This document shows positions 1 to 8,161 of a stretch of 64,000 nucleotides of DNA, one piece after another. Source of the DNA: Mangrovibacterium diazotrophicum (GTDB lineage Bacteria > Bacteroidota > Bacteroidia > Bacteroidales > Prolixibacteraceae); contig NZ_RAPN01000001.1 in NCBI RefSeq assembly GCF_003610535.1, positions 496,001-560,000 on the forward strand. Direction: 5' to 3'. Within the stretch, counting starts at the first letter, position 1. Every line of letters starts with the position of its first letter. The notes beneath the pieces are model-generated. The model was given only the letters and a program-made list of their open reading frames with translations, was not told where the DNA came from and made no database searches. The position numbers and the translations under genes were made by a program.

Positions 1-373
1 AAGCGTAAGCGGGATCCGAAATCAACACTTCGTCGCCAGCTTCACAAAGCACCGACAAAGCCATCAATATTGCCGGCGAAGAGCCCGATGTGACAACGAT
101 TTGGTCAGGATCGACCACGACACCGTATTCATCCAAATATTGCCGCGCAATGGCTTTTCGCAACTCCGGATCGCCCAAACTATGCGTATAATGTGTTCGT
201 CCTTCTGTCAACGCTTGACAAATAGCCTCATTCACGCATTGCGGAATATCGAAATCAGGCTCGCCCACTTCCAAATGGATGATGTGCTTGCCTTCTTGTT
301 CCATGGCATGTGCTTTTTCAAGCACTTCCATCACGATAAACGGTTTAATTTCTTTAACTCTGGAGGCTGTCAT
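1..373 (-). CDS. Class I/II PLP aminotransferase, N-terminal part
   Basis: The minus strand encodes the first 124 residues of a pyridoxal-phosphate aminotransferase of fold type I; the rest lies beyond the left edge. The frame is open from an ATG at 371-373. It contains the typical N-terminal run ending in LEVGEPDFD, then a THYTHSLGDPELRKAIA segment and an IVVTSGSSPAI segment that forms the phosphate-binding cup in this family. The catalytic lysine is outside the window, so the substrate (aspartate, or another amino or keto acid) cannot be assigned. The neighbouring downstream-facing genes do not point to a pathway. Confidence 0.85.
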   Translation of the reverse strand, partial: MTASRVKEIKPFIVMEVLEKAHAMEQEGKHIIHLEVGEPDFDIPQCVNEAICQALTEGRTHYTHSLGDPELRKAIARQYLDEYGVVVDPDQIVVTSGSSPAILMALSVLCEAGDEVLISDPAYA

Positions 374-454
374 GCTGACTTTCGGTTTGCTGGCGAAAAT
401 ACGGAACTTTCGCTGCTCAAACAAGATGAGAAACCTCTAATTTGAAGCATTCCG

Positions 455-955
455 TCAATAGCCCTGGTTGATTTGAACACCGCCTCCTATCCGAAATTTA
501 TCCGATACTTTGTATTCCATGTAGAAGTTGATTCCACGGATGTTCATCTTTGAAGGATCAAAATTTAGCGGTACCGGATCGTAAATAGAATTGGCTGAAA
601 AACTGTTTCCTCCCATTTTCCATCGTTCGCTTAAGCGGTACTCTGCCGACGAATTCACGAAATAAGCCGAGACAAACGGATTAGGATACCAGGCCCCATT
701 AAATCTGCTTTGGTAAAAGTTGGAGAAATTGTATGTTGTTTGAGTTTCAAAAGGATTAGCCCAGTTTAGTTTAAAATTGAATGCCGGACGATCGGGAACC
801 ACTGGTCCAAAAGTTGATTCCGTACTGAAATTGAATAATTCCCGATAAAGAAACTCATATTCAACCGGATCGGGCTTCAGTAAGATTGAATCAGCCTGGG
901 CCTTCGCTGCCAGGCTGTAAAATGTGATCACGATCAATACAACCAATTTTTTCAT
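455..955 (-). CDS. Small secreted or outer-membrane protein, function unknown
   Basis: This 166-residue protein starts with MKKLVVLIVITFYSLAAKAQ, a clear signal peptide ending in the Ala-x-Ala-Gln type site common in Bacteroidota. The rest is rich in aromatic residues and short alternating segments (for example around WKMGGNSFSAN) and ends in a short glycine-rich strand closing with Tyr. This resembles outer-membrane beta proteins, but it is too short for a full barrel. I do not recognise the family. It lies 46 bp downstream of another envelope gene on the same strand and may be cotranscribed with it. Confidence 0.6.
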   Translation of the reverse strand: MKKLVVLIVITFYSLAAKAQADSILLKPDPVEYEFLYRELFNFSTESTFGPVVPDRPAFNFKLNWANPFETQTTYNFSNFYQSRFNGAWYPNPFVSAYFVNSSAEYRLSERWKMGGNSFSANSIYDPVPLNFDPSKMNIRGINFYMEYKVSDKFRIGGGVQINQGY

Positions 956-1001
956 CCTGTAAAATTAAAATGAAAAATGGTAAACTAAATCCTGCGAACA
1001 G

Positions 1002-1574
1002 TTAAAGAAACTTTATACCTAAAGTCACCATAAAAAGTTTTATTTTCTCGTCGCCACCGCCGGTGTGAACATCGCCCAAACTGTTTTCCATGCGAGCATC
1101 AAGCGTCAAAAACAAGAAATCAACTCCTGCACCGTACTGAATGCCGACATAGTTGTCTTTCACATTATTGTAATCGAATTCAGAGCCGCTGGTATCGCCG
1201 TCTTTCTTTGTAATAAACGAGAAAACCGGCCCTGCATTTAACCGAACATTGACCTTGGCCACATCAATCAACTTGTAACCGAGCAACAACGGCACATCTA
1301 CAGTGTTCAAATCAAACGATTCTGTCGTTACATCGTTCAGATTTCCTCCTTTCGAGGTGAAATAGCCTTCAGGTTGAAGATACCATTTCTTCAAATTGAC
1401 CCGCAAAAAGGCCCCAACCAAAAAGTTACTGACAGAACCATCGTTAAACTGATCCAAATCTGTTGTTAACATGGAAGACGAATAACCTGCCTTCAGTCCT
1501 AAATTAATCGGCGATCCGGCAAAGGAAGTATTGATAACTCCAAGAAGTACACCAAGTAAGAATAGCTTTTTCAT
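1002..1574 (-). CDS. Outer-membrane beta-barrel protein, PorT-like
   Basis: The protein has about 190 residues counted from MKKLFLLGVLLGVINTSFAG, a signal peptide. I chose the ATG at 1572-1574; the open frame extends 57 codons upstream, but those lack a signal peptide and overlap the gene at 1687. The mature part begins with a LGLKAGYSSSML strand and shows alternating hydrophobic/polar strands to a C-terminal VTLGIKFL strand ending in a hydrophobic pair. This is the pattern of the small outer-membrane barrels annotated as porin or PorT family in Bacteroidota. The role is unknown; an integral outer-membrane protein of eight or so strands is an inference. Confidence 0.65.
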   Translation of the reverse strand: MKKLFLLGVLLGVINTSFAGSPINLGLKAGYSSSMLTTDLDQFNDGSVSNFLVGAFLRVNLKKWYLQPEGYFTSKGGNLNDVTTESFDLNTVDVPLLLGYKLIDVAKVNVRLNAGPVFSFITKKDGDTSGSEFDYNNVKDNYVGIQYGAGVDFLFLTLDARMENSLGDVHTGGGDEKIKLFMVTLGIKFL

Positions 1575-1686
1575 TCGATTAGTTTTTTTCACAGTTTTAT
1601 GTTGACTCGAGTTGAAAAACCGGTTATTTAAAGTTTGTATAAGAAAGACTTTCAAACAACCAGTTCTCCAAATGTAAAAACAAGAA

Positions 1687-2277
1687 CTATTGATTCCAAA
1701 CCAGATCACAAGCATCTGCAGGCATCCAGTGCCTGTCTTTCCCATCCCACTTCACATTGCAGCCAATTGGGTTAGTTACCGGAACCGATATTTCTTTTCC
1801 ACTGGTCAATTCCTCTAAGGTACGTTCCAGGTCATTCACAGTCATCTTCGACGTATCTCTAGGGCTGTCTACAGCCCGCCCGGTGTAAACCAACTTCCGA
1901 TCCGAATCGAAAACATAAAAATGGGGTGTGCGTAAAGCTCCGTACGCCAACGCAATATCCTGACTCTCATCATACAAATAGGTCCAGGGGAAGTTAAACT
2001 CTTCCATCCGTTTTACCATGTGTGGAAAATCATCGTCGGCATAGGTATTCTTACTATTCGAGTTGATGGCGACAAAACGCACTCCTTTATCTTTGAATTT
2101 CAGAACTGTTTCTCGAGTTACCTCGTCGCTTCCAATTACATACGGACAATGGTTACAAGTGAAGAAAATAACTAAATAGGGACTATCCCGGAAATCTTCC
2201 AATTGGTAATTTTTTCCGTCTGTTGCAGGCAAATTAAAAGGGATGGCCTGTTTCCCGATTTCTAATGTAAAACTCAT
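1687..2277 (-). CDS. Thioredoxin-fold (AhpC/TSA-like) protein
   Basis: This is a 196-residue cytosolic redoxin with no signal peptide. It opens with a peroxiredoxin/TlpA-like [18 protein letters not shown] segment. The active-site region near residue 41 reads [10 protein letters not shown], giving a CNHC dithiol followed by the Pro-Tyr typical of a family of redoxin-domain proteins. A cis-proline region ([10 protein letters not shown]) follows near residue 117. Two further cysteines near the C-terminus could be structural. The family is annotated as thioredoxin family, and the physiological substrate is unknown. The gene is upstream of the outer-membrane protein gene on the same strand, separated by 112 bp. 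Confidence 0.8.
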   Translation of the reverse strand: MSFTLEIGKQAIPFNLPATDGKNYQLEDFRDSPYLVIFFTCNHCPYVIGSDEVTRETVLKFKDKGVRFVAINSNSKNTYADDDFPHMVKRMEEFNFPWTYLYDESQDIALAYGALRTPHFYVFDSDRKLVYTGRAVDSPRDTSKMTVNDLERTLEELTSGKEISVPVTNPIGCNVKWDGKDRHWMPADACDLVWNQ

Positions 2278-2560
2278 AGCTTTCTTTTTTCGATTATAAC
2301 AACATTAAAACCGGAATAGTTTCGACAAAAAACGAAAGCCATATTTCTTGGAAAAAAGAATGAATTCGAATGATAATCATCCCAAAATGACATAAATATT
2401 AACTAAAAAGCTTAAATAAGTGTCAAATTTGTAGCTCATTTTTAAAAATATCCACGCAGGTATTGGAAAATAAAAAAAAATTCTAGTAGTTTGGAACTAA
2501 CGAAATTTAATTCTCTAATTGTTGTTTAAACTTTGTAATCCTAAGTTAATAGCTTAAAAA

Positions 2561-2773
2561 ATGAAATCGAACAAGAACTCAAAAAAGAACTTCAAAACTT
2601 CTGATAATGAGAGAAATGACATCGGCAGCCAACACAGTAAAGGTGCAAAAAAAGACAGGAGTGGCAAAAAGCGCTTATCGATCTATGACGAATTTGATGA
2701 AGAAGATCTGGATATGATGAATTATAAGCGCGACGACGATGATTTTGAAGACGAAGAAGATGACGAGGATTAG
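2561..2773 (+). CDS. Small highly charged hypothetical protein
   Basis: A 70-residue ORF on the plus strand. The first 40 residues are Lys/Asn/Ser rich and basic, and the last 30 are almost entirely Asp/Glu (YDEFDEEDLDMM then runs of Asp and Glu to the end). Protein-like organisation and a stop only 28 bp from the convergent dehydrogenase argue for a real gene, but low complexity makes chance possible. No family is recognised; the basic-then-acidic layout suggests a disordered protein. A near match to the -7 element (TAAACTTTG, one base too long) lies about 25 bp upstream. Confidence 0.45.
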   Translation: MKSNKNSKKNFKTSDNERNDIGSQHSKGAKKDRSGKKRLSIYDEFDEEDLDMMNYKRDDDDFEDEEDDED

Positions 2774-2801
2774 TTCCTGTCATTTTCTAATCACGGTCTA
2801 G

Positions 2802-3764
2802 CTAATTTGGACTATTAACTACATTTTGAGGATTATTCGCCTGATAAGCCTCAAAATTAGCTGCAAGAATTTCCATCAATCTCTTGCGGGCTTCAACTGT
2901 TGACCATGCTATATGCGGCGTTATATAGCAGTTCTTAGCTGTCAATAACGGATTACTTTTTAAAGGTGGTTCTGTCGAGAGAACATCCAGACCAGCTGCT
3001 GCCAACTTTTCGCTATTCAGTGCGTCTGCCAAATCCTGTTCGTTAATCAATGGTCCTCTGCCCGTATTGATTAGCACGGCACCCTTTTTCATTTGGTTAA
3101 ATTTGTCCCGATTCATAAATTCCCGGTTCTCTTCCATCAACGGGCAATTCAAACTAATAAAATCCGCAGTCCGAATCAACTCTTCCAATTCTACCTGGCG
3201 ATAAGCATCCGGCACGTCTTTTTTGAGCGAGCGATTCTGAAAAATCACCTTCATTCCAAAAGCACTGGCAATTTCAGCAACTTTCTTCCCAATCTTTCCA
3301 AATCCAACAATGCCGATGGTTTTTCCGGCTAATTCCATCTGCGGGCTCAACGTAAATGAGAAGTCAACACTTTTGGTCCACGCGCCCTCTCTTACACTAG
3401 CGGCATGCAAAGCCAATTGATTGGAAATATTCAGAATGAAAGAAAACACAAGTTGCGCAACTGAATCTGCGCTGTAGGCAGGAATATTGGTTACCGTGAT
3501 CGCTGCGCTATTCGCAGCTTCTAAATCCACAACGTTATACCCGGTCGCCATAACTCCAATGTATCTCAATTCGGGCAATTTGTTGATGACTTCCCTACTC
3601 AGAATAACTTTATTAGTAAATAAAGCCGTAGCTCCTTTCGCTCGTTCCAACAATTCCACGTTACTCGTTCTTTCGTAAACCTGCAAATCCCCAAGCTTTT
3701 CAATTGCATCCCAACTGAGATCTCCGGGATTGAGTGTGTAACCGTCTAAAACAACAATTTTCAT
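2802..3764 (-). CDS. D-2-hydroxyacid dehydrogenase (NAD-dependent, glycerate dehydrogenase-like)
   Basis: A 320-residue cytosolic oxidoreductase that should reduce a 2-keto acid (such as hydroxypyruvate or glyoxylate) with NAD(P)H. The Rossmann motif GIVGFGKIGKKVAEIA is near residue 153. The catalytic triad regions are present in order: Arg in INTGRGPLI (near 237), Glu in STEPP (near 268) and His in TPHIAWST (near 287). The length matches the family. The closest match I can suggest is glycerate dehydrogenase/hydroxypyruvate reductase, but substrate specificity cannot be read from the sequence. It is convergent with the small acidic gene and separated by 51 bp from the lipoprotein gene on the same strand. 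Confidence 0.85.
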   Translation of the reverse strand: MKIVVLDGYTLNPGDLSWDAIEKLGDLQVYERTSNVELLERAKGATALFTNKVILSREVINKLPELRYIGVMATGYNVVDLEAANSAAITVTNIPAYSADSVAQLVFSFILNISNQLALHAASVREGAWTKSVDFSFTLSPQMELAGKTIGIVGFGKIGKKVAEIASAFGMKVIFQNRSLKKDVPDAYRQVELEELIRTADFISLNCPLMEENREFMNRDKFNQMKKGAVLINTGRGPLINEQDLADALNSEKLAAAGLDVLSTEPPLKSNPLLTAKNCYITPHIAWSTVEARKRLMEILAANFEAYQANNPQNVVNSPN

Positions 3765-3815
3765 TCGTGCATTTATTTAGAAGTGGAGCGAATTTAAACA
3801 AAAATACACGAAAGG

Positions 3816-4139
3816 TTATTTCGTGTATTGAATATCTAAACTGTCAAGTTCGTGTATCGTTATGGCGGGATTTTGCCTTTTCACTATTTTCTTCAGAACC
3901 AACCTCCCCGCTTTCATGGCATCCTCTTCACTTTTGAAGGTTTGATGTCCGGATACAGCCGGGATATAAGGTTGATTGATGTAGACGGAAGTGTCTTTCA
4001 AAATCTGGTATCCCCATCCACCATCTGCCTGCTGTGTGCTCTGAACTCCAACCTTTATTTTCGGCTGGCATGAGCAAAAAAATACTCCTGAAAAAATCAG
4101 GAGTATTTTGAGGTATCTTTTAATTTCCGTTGTCGTCAT
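3816..4139 (-). CDS. DUF4907-type lipoprotein
   Basis: About 107 residues from the ATG at 4137-4139. The signal peptide ends in VFFCSC, so the protein is probably lipidated at one of the two cysteines. The mature part contains GWGYQIL, INQPYIPAV and a DAMKAGRLVLKKI helix, and ends with ITIHELDSLDIQY, which I recognise as the DUF4907 pattern. The start overlaps the end of the kelch gene by 20 bp, so the two are probably translationally coupled. An intrinsic terminator sits inside the signal-peptide codons (see 4076-4107). The open frame extends 13 codons upstream, but MTTTEIKRYLK gives the normal positive N-region. Confidence 0.7.
   Translation of the reverse strand: MTTTEIKRYLKILLIFSGVFFCSCQPKIKVGVQSTQQADGGWGYQILKDTSVYINQPYIPAVSGHQTFKSEEDAMKAGRLVLKKIVKRQNPAITIHELDSLDIQYTK
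4076..4107 (-). terminator. Intrinsic terminator inside the DUF4907 signal-peptide codons
   Basis: A perfect inverted repeat, AATACTCCTGA (4081-4091) and TCAGGAGTATT (4097-4107) with a five-base loop, is followed on the minus strand by a run of T (complement of 4076-4080, extending the T pair of the stem). It begins 12 bp after the kelch stop codon. The same bases encode the KILLIFSGVFF part of the downstream lipoprotein's signal peptide. Confidence 0.7.
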
Positions 4140-5214
4140 CGTCTTGTTCAGCGTTCGGATCAAATCGCCAGATATCATCGAAGTAGTAACTACTGTTTTG
4201 ACCTGTAGTCACATATCCCATATCGTTGATTGTGAATGCTACTGCATTGTAACGAGATGAACCTTCGAAACCTGTTTTCTCAACCCACAAGTCTGTTGAT
4301 GGGTTATATTCCCAAACGACAGCACCTGAAGAGTTTTTACCACCGGTTGCAACGTATCCTTTACCACCGCTTGTAAATGCTACACCGTTGTTTCTAACGA
4401 TATCATCATAATCGTCATCGAAATCATCATCAGTCGCATCAGTGATTGATCTTAATTTTGTCCAAGAATCATCAGTTGCGTTGTATTTCCAGAAGTCACT
4501 TACATAAGTACCGTTGTTAATACCGGTAGCTACATATGCTTCGTCACTGATCACAAAAGCAACAGCATCTGTACGTTTAGAACCACCAATCGCAGTCTTT
4601 TCAGCCCAAGCTTGAGTTGAAGGATCGTAAGCATAGAAATCTTTCAAAATGTTACCGTCACCATCAGTACCACAACCAACGTAACCAACATCGTTCAAAG
4701 TGAAAGCAACTGCTCCTTCACGCCCTACAACATCAGGACTGTTTACGTTGTCGCTCTGCAAGTCTGCAATCTGAGTCCAAGCATTTGAACTTGGATCATA
4801 TTCGTAGAAGTCTTTCAAACGAACTTTTACAGTTCCGTCGAAACCTGTACCAACGTATAATTTATCATCTGCAGCAAATGAAACGGCATTTGTTCTGGCA
4901 GCTCCAGGGAAGTCAGCAATTTGCGACCACTGATCTCTGTCGGCGTCATATGTCCAGAAGTCTGTTAAACGATCATCGTTTGAATCCAATCCAGTTCCCA
5001 TGTAGCCCAAGGTTCCAACAGCAACTCCGGTAGCACTGGTTCTAGGTACTCCGTTGAAGTCCGAAAGCTTAACCCAGTTTCCAACTAAATCGTCATCATC
5101 ATCACCACTACACGAAACTAATGGTAATATAATTGAGAGTACAAGCCCGATTTTTATAAACCGAACCGAACGTGTATGCACAAAGAAATTTTTTAGAATC
5201 ATTTGCTTAATCAT
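4120..5214 (-). CDS. Kelch-repeat lipoprotein, probably surface exposed
   Basis: A 364-residue protein with a lipoprotein signal (LPLVSC) followed at once by SGDDDDD. In Bacteroidota, acidic residues right after the lipidated Cys are known to direct surface export. The remainder is about six kelch repeats of roughly 50 residues, each with an AVAF...GYVGTG core and a D-W-YDP-W-hydrophobic strand, which should fold into one beta-propeller. Between repeats there is a very acidic insert near residue 264 (TDDDFDDDYDDI) that could bind calcium. No enzymatic motif is visible. The second Met (5202) is an equally good start given the promoter element at 5230-5237. It forms a unit with the DUF4907 gene. 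Confidence 0.85.
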   Translation of the reverse strand: MIKQMILKNFFVHTRSVRFIKIGLVLSIILPLVSCSGDDDDDLVGNWVKLSDFNGVPRTSATGVAVGTLGYMGTGLDSNDDRLTDFWTYDADRDQWSQIADFPGAARTNAVSFAADDKLYVGTGFDGTVKVRLKDFYEYDPSSNAWTQIADLQSDNVNSPDVVGREGAVAFTLNDVGYVGCGTDGDGNILKDFYAYDPSTQAWAEKTAIGGSKRTDAVAFVISDEAYVATGINNGTYVSDFWKYNATDDSWTKLRSITDATDDDFDDDYDDIVRNNGVAFTSGGKGYVATGGKNSSGAVVWEYNPSTDLWVEKTGFEGSSRYNAVAFTINDMGYVTTGQNSSYYFDDIWRFDPNAEQDDDDNGN

Positions 5215-5548
5215 TATTCAGTTTGGCCGCAAACATAAGTGGTTAACGATATCTAAAAAAAAATGATAGACGAACAGGCTATTTTTTTATAGAAAATTCA
5301 AATATGTCCATATAATTGCCCCGTTTATAGATAAAATTCAAGAATTAGTTAAAATAATTTTCAAATTTTAACAATACTTAAGCGATAAACACTATTAATT
5401 GGCCTTTCGTCGATACTTTTTGTCGTTTCATAGACATTAAAAAATATTTAGTCTATATTTCTTTTGGGAACACCAACAATAGGCTTGCTTTGCAGCCGAA
5501 GGGATCTTTTCTTTAACTCTTGTATACAAACAATCATTCTACTTTTAT
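5215..5548. other. Divergent intergenic region between kelch and DUF4270 genes
   Basis: This AT-rich 334-bp region separates two divergently transcribed envelope lipoprotein genes and must hold both promoters. Besides the exact -7 match for the minus strand at 5230-5237, the plus strand has only near matches (for example TATATTTC around 5454-5461). I see no coding potential and no terminator. Confidence 0.5.
5230..5237 (-). promoter_or_regulatory. Candidate -7 element for the kelch/DUF4907 genes
   Basis: On the minus strand the bases read TATGTTTG, an exact match to the Bacteroidota -7 consensus TAnnTTTG. No clear TTG -33 element is seen. Transcription from here would leave only about 10-20 nt of leader before the kelch start. 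Confidence 0.45.
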
Positions 5549-6886
5549 ATGATTAAAAATCGTCTTTTGGTATTCGTTTGGGCCGTTCTACTAGCTTCAT
5601 GCAGTACCGATGTTGGAAATTTTCAGATTGGTGAAGACCTTGTCGACAAGCAATCTACTATTTTAATGACCGACAGTTTCTCTGTAAAATTTTCCACAGT
5701 GGTCATGGACTCCATTGCAACCTCGGACCCTACGGTAGCTTTGGTCGGAAAATACGAAAACGATCAGATAGGAACAACAGAATTGAAGCACTATTTCAAT
5801 TTTGACAGATCTAGTGATATTTCCTCTATATTAGATAATACCGGTACTAAAATTGAGATTCTCGATTCTTTAACCTTAAAGTTGAAATACACAGGATTTA
5901 ATATCGGTGACACAACACAAACATTTACCATCGAATTGCACCGTCTTGCAAAAGAACTGGAACTTCAGGATGTGGGTTCTACAACCGACTACCTTTTCAA
6001 TATTAGTTCATTTCCTTACGACGAGACTCCTTTAGCAACCTACAGCTTCACTCCGTACCCGAACATTGATGACAGTGTCGAGTTTAGGATTGACGACACC
6101 TTCGCGGAAACGCTATTCGAGCAATTCGTCAATTCGGCAGACTCGGTATCGTCGAATGAATATTTTAACTCTTATTTAAGAGGTTTTGTTTTGGTTGCTC
6201 CCGAAGCCAATGCTGTGCTAGGTTTCGACACCGATGAAGGTATTCAAATGGTTATGTATACCCACATTGTAGCGGCAGACGTTACTGAAAACGAATATGA
6301 CTTTGATCTGACGACTGAAAATACAAACTTCAACCAGTCAATCGCCGACCGAACCGGGTCTTTATTTGAGAATCTGGTAGAACGAACCACCGCAGTGTCG
6401 TCGACTGACGCCGATGGTCTGGCATACACGCAAGGGAGTACCGGGGTTGCTTGCCGACTCGATTTCCCAACCATAAACGAAGTATTTACATTAGAAGATC
6501 ACATTTTAATAAAAGCGGAGTTGATACTTATCCCGGCTGCGGAGAATAATTACCGTGATCTACCTTCTTCGTTGATCTTCTACACATCCAACAAGACCAA
6601 CAAGCTTGGAGACAACCTGACTGTCACATCGTCGTCGGGTACAGAAACAGCGGTGACTGCGACTTTGGTTTCCAATTACCTTACCGGAACGTTCTACTAC
6701 GTAGCCGACCTGTCAACCTATTTCTTAACAGAATTATCAGATTATTATTACGATACAAATATCGGTTTGTTGGTGATGTTCCCGAGTACCGATTGGTACA
6801 ACAAATCACAACTGTTGCTTTTCAGTGACAGCAAAGTCAGCCAATTATCTCCGAAGTTGAACCTTTATTTTCTAAAAAATGAGTAA
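5549..6886 (+). CDS. DUF4270 lipoprotein
   Basis: A 445-residue lipoprotein whose signal ends in LLASC, followed by STDVGNFQIGEDLV, the characteristic start of DUF4270 proteins. The rest alternates beta-rich segments with conserved-looking features such as TVALVGKYENDQIGTTE (residues about 65-80) and a C-terminal LLVMFP/LLLFSDSK region. It is presumably anchored to the outer membrane. The function of the family is unknown. The stop overlaps the next gene by 8 bp (ATGAGTAA), so the two are cotranscribed and probably coupled. It is divergent from the kelch/DUF4907 pair, and I treat the four genes as one envelope module. Confidence 0.8.
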   Translation: MIKNRLLVFVWAVLLASCSTDVGNFQIGEDLVDKQSTILMTDSFSVKFSTVVMDSIATSDPTVALVGKYENDQIGTTELKHYFNFDRSSDISSILDNTGTKIEILDSLTLKLKYTGFNIGDTTQTFTIELHRLAKELELQDVGSTTDYLFNISSFPYDETPLATYSFTPYPNIDDSVEFRIDDTFAETLFEQFVNSADSVSSNEYFNSYLRGFVLVAPEANAVLGFDTDEGIQMVMYTHIVAADVTENEYDFDLTTENTNFNQSIADRTGSLFENLVERTTAVSSTDADGLAYTQGSTGVACRLDFPTINEVFTLEDHILIKAELILIPAAENNYRDLPSSLIFYTSNKTNKLGDNLTVTSSSGTETAVTATLVSNYLTGTFYYVADLSTYFLTELSDYYYDTNIGLLVMFPSTDWYNKSQLLLFSDSKVSQLSPKLNLYFLKNE

Positions 6887-8144
6887 GAGAACCATCCCTG
6901 TTAGCCTATTTGCCCTCACCTTGGGCTTTCTTTTCATGCAACCAATTGCAGGGAAGGCACAAAACAATACAAATTCACCGTACTCGATGTACGGTTTAGG
7001 AGAGTTAAAATCGCAGCTAAACCCGGTCAACTCGGCCATGGGAGGAGCTGGTTACGGGATGACTTCCTCTAATTTTGTCAATACACTGAACCCTGCTTCT
7101 TATGCGGGAATCGACAGCTTATCGTTCATTTTCGATACCGGAGTAGACGGTAAATATTCGACATTTAAATCGCAGGGCGAAACTGCAAGTTTGAAGGACG
7201 CGAATTTCAGCTACCTGGCTATTGGCTGGAGAGTAAGCAACAAGTTTGCTGCTGGATTCGGGTTGAATCCTTTCAGCTCGACTGGATACGAAATCAATAC
7301 AACATCTGAAATTGAAGGTGTGTATGAAAGTGACTATGCAATGAATATTATCGGTTCAGGAGACATCAGCCGTGCATATGCAGCTGTATCTTATTCCTTG
7401 CTCGATAATTTATCACTGGGCTTTAAAACATCCTTTTTGTTCGGATCACTCTCGCAAACGCAATATCACAATTTATCGACCATTGGAAGTAATTCGATTT
7501 ATTACGAAACGACGAATTATTTTCACAACTTCTACTTTGAATTTGGTGCTCAGTACGCTTTCAAAGTAAAGAACTACAATGTTAGCGTCGGTGCGATTTA
7601 CAACCCGGGACAACGCCTGGTAACAAAAGAAGACTACCAAATTTACAACTCAGCAGGTACTATCCTGGATGAAGATTCTCAAGACAACAACGACTTCTCC
7701 ATTCCATCTGAGTTTGGTATTGGTATTGCGGTCGACAATAACAAAAACTGGCTTTATGCTTTGGACGCCGGTATGCAAAAATGGTCTGATTACGACTATA
7801 AGCTAAGCGGCGTTAAATTGAAAAACAATCCTTACGTAAGAACAGGGTTGCAATATACACCCAGCACTAATTTCCTGGCCAGCTTCTTCAAACGGGTGAA
7901 TTACCGCGTTGGGTTCCAATTTGCGAAATCGTACCTGGATTTGAGAGGAGTTCAACTCGACGAATACAACGGTTCGTTTGGTTTGGGTTTACCAATCCGC
8001 AACGGCAAATCGCGTGTAGACGTGAGTGTTGAAGTTGGTACAAAAGGAACGACTGCCAGTCGGTTAATTCAAGAGAACTTTGTGCGGATGCGCCTTGGCT
8101 TCTCAATGCAAGACCTTTGGTTCCAGATGCGGAAGTTCAACTAA
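6879..8144 (+). CDS. FadL/PorV-like outer-membrane protein
   Basis: A 421-residue protein with signal peptide MSKRTIPVSLFALTLGFLF...GKAQ. The mature part begins NNTNSPYSMYGLGELKSQLNPVNSAMGG, with the NSAMGGAG motif seen in FadL-like and PorV-like 14-stranded barrels. It continues with many amphipathic strands and ends in LGFSMQDLWFQMRKFN. It should be an integral outer-membrane barrel, perhaps a hydrophobic-compound channel or a partner of the DUF4270 lipoprotein whose gene it overlaps. Assignment to a transport substrate is not possible. Confidence 0.75.
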   Translation: MSKRTIPVSLFALTLGFLFMQPIAGKAQNNTNSPYSMYGLGELKSQLNPVNSAMGGAGYGMTSSNFVNTLNPASYAGIDSLSFIFDTGVDGKYSTFKSQGETASLKDANFSYLAIGWRVSNKFAAGFGLNPFSSTGYEINTTSEIEGVYESDYAMNIIGSGDISRAYAAVSYSLLDNLSLGFKTSFLFGSLSQTQYHNLSTIGSNSIYYETTNYFHNFYFEFGAQYAFKVKNYNVSVGAIYNPGQRLVTKEDYQIYNSAGTILDEDSQDNNDFSIPSEFGIGIAVDNNKNWLYALDAGMQKWSDYDYKLSGVKLKNNPYVRTGLQYTPSTNFLASFFKRVNYRVGFQFAKSYLDLRGVQLDEYNGSFGLGLPIRNGKSRVDVSVEVGTKGTTASRLIQENFVRMRLGFSMQDLWFQMRKFN

Positions 8145-8154
8145 TAAGTTGAAC
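8135..8154. terminator. Possible bidirectional hairpin between convergent genes
   Basis: GTTCAACT-AATA-AGTTGAAC is a perfect 8-bp stem with a 4-base loop spanning the stop codon of the outer-membrane protein gene, 8 bp from the stop of the convergent response regulator. There is no T-run, so terminator function is uncertain. Confidence 0.35.
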
Positions 8155-8161
8155 CCGCAGT

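Noticed and set aside
1575-1745. N-terminal extension of the PorT-like protein
   Set aside because: It lacks a signal peptide and overlaps the stop of the thioredoxin-like gene; the internal ATG gives a proper signal.
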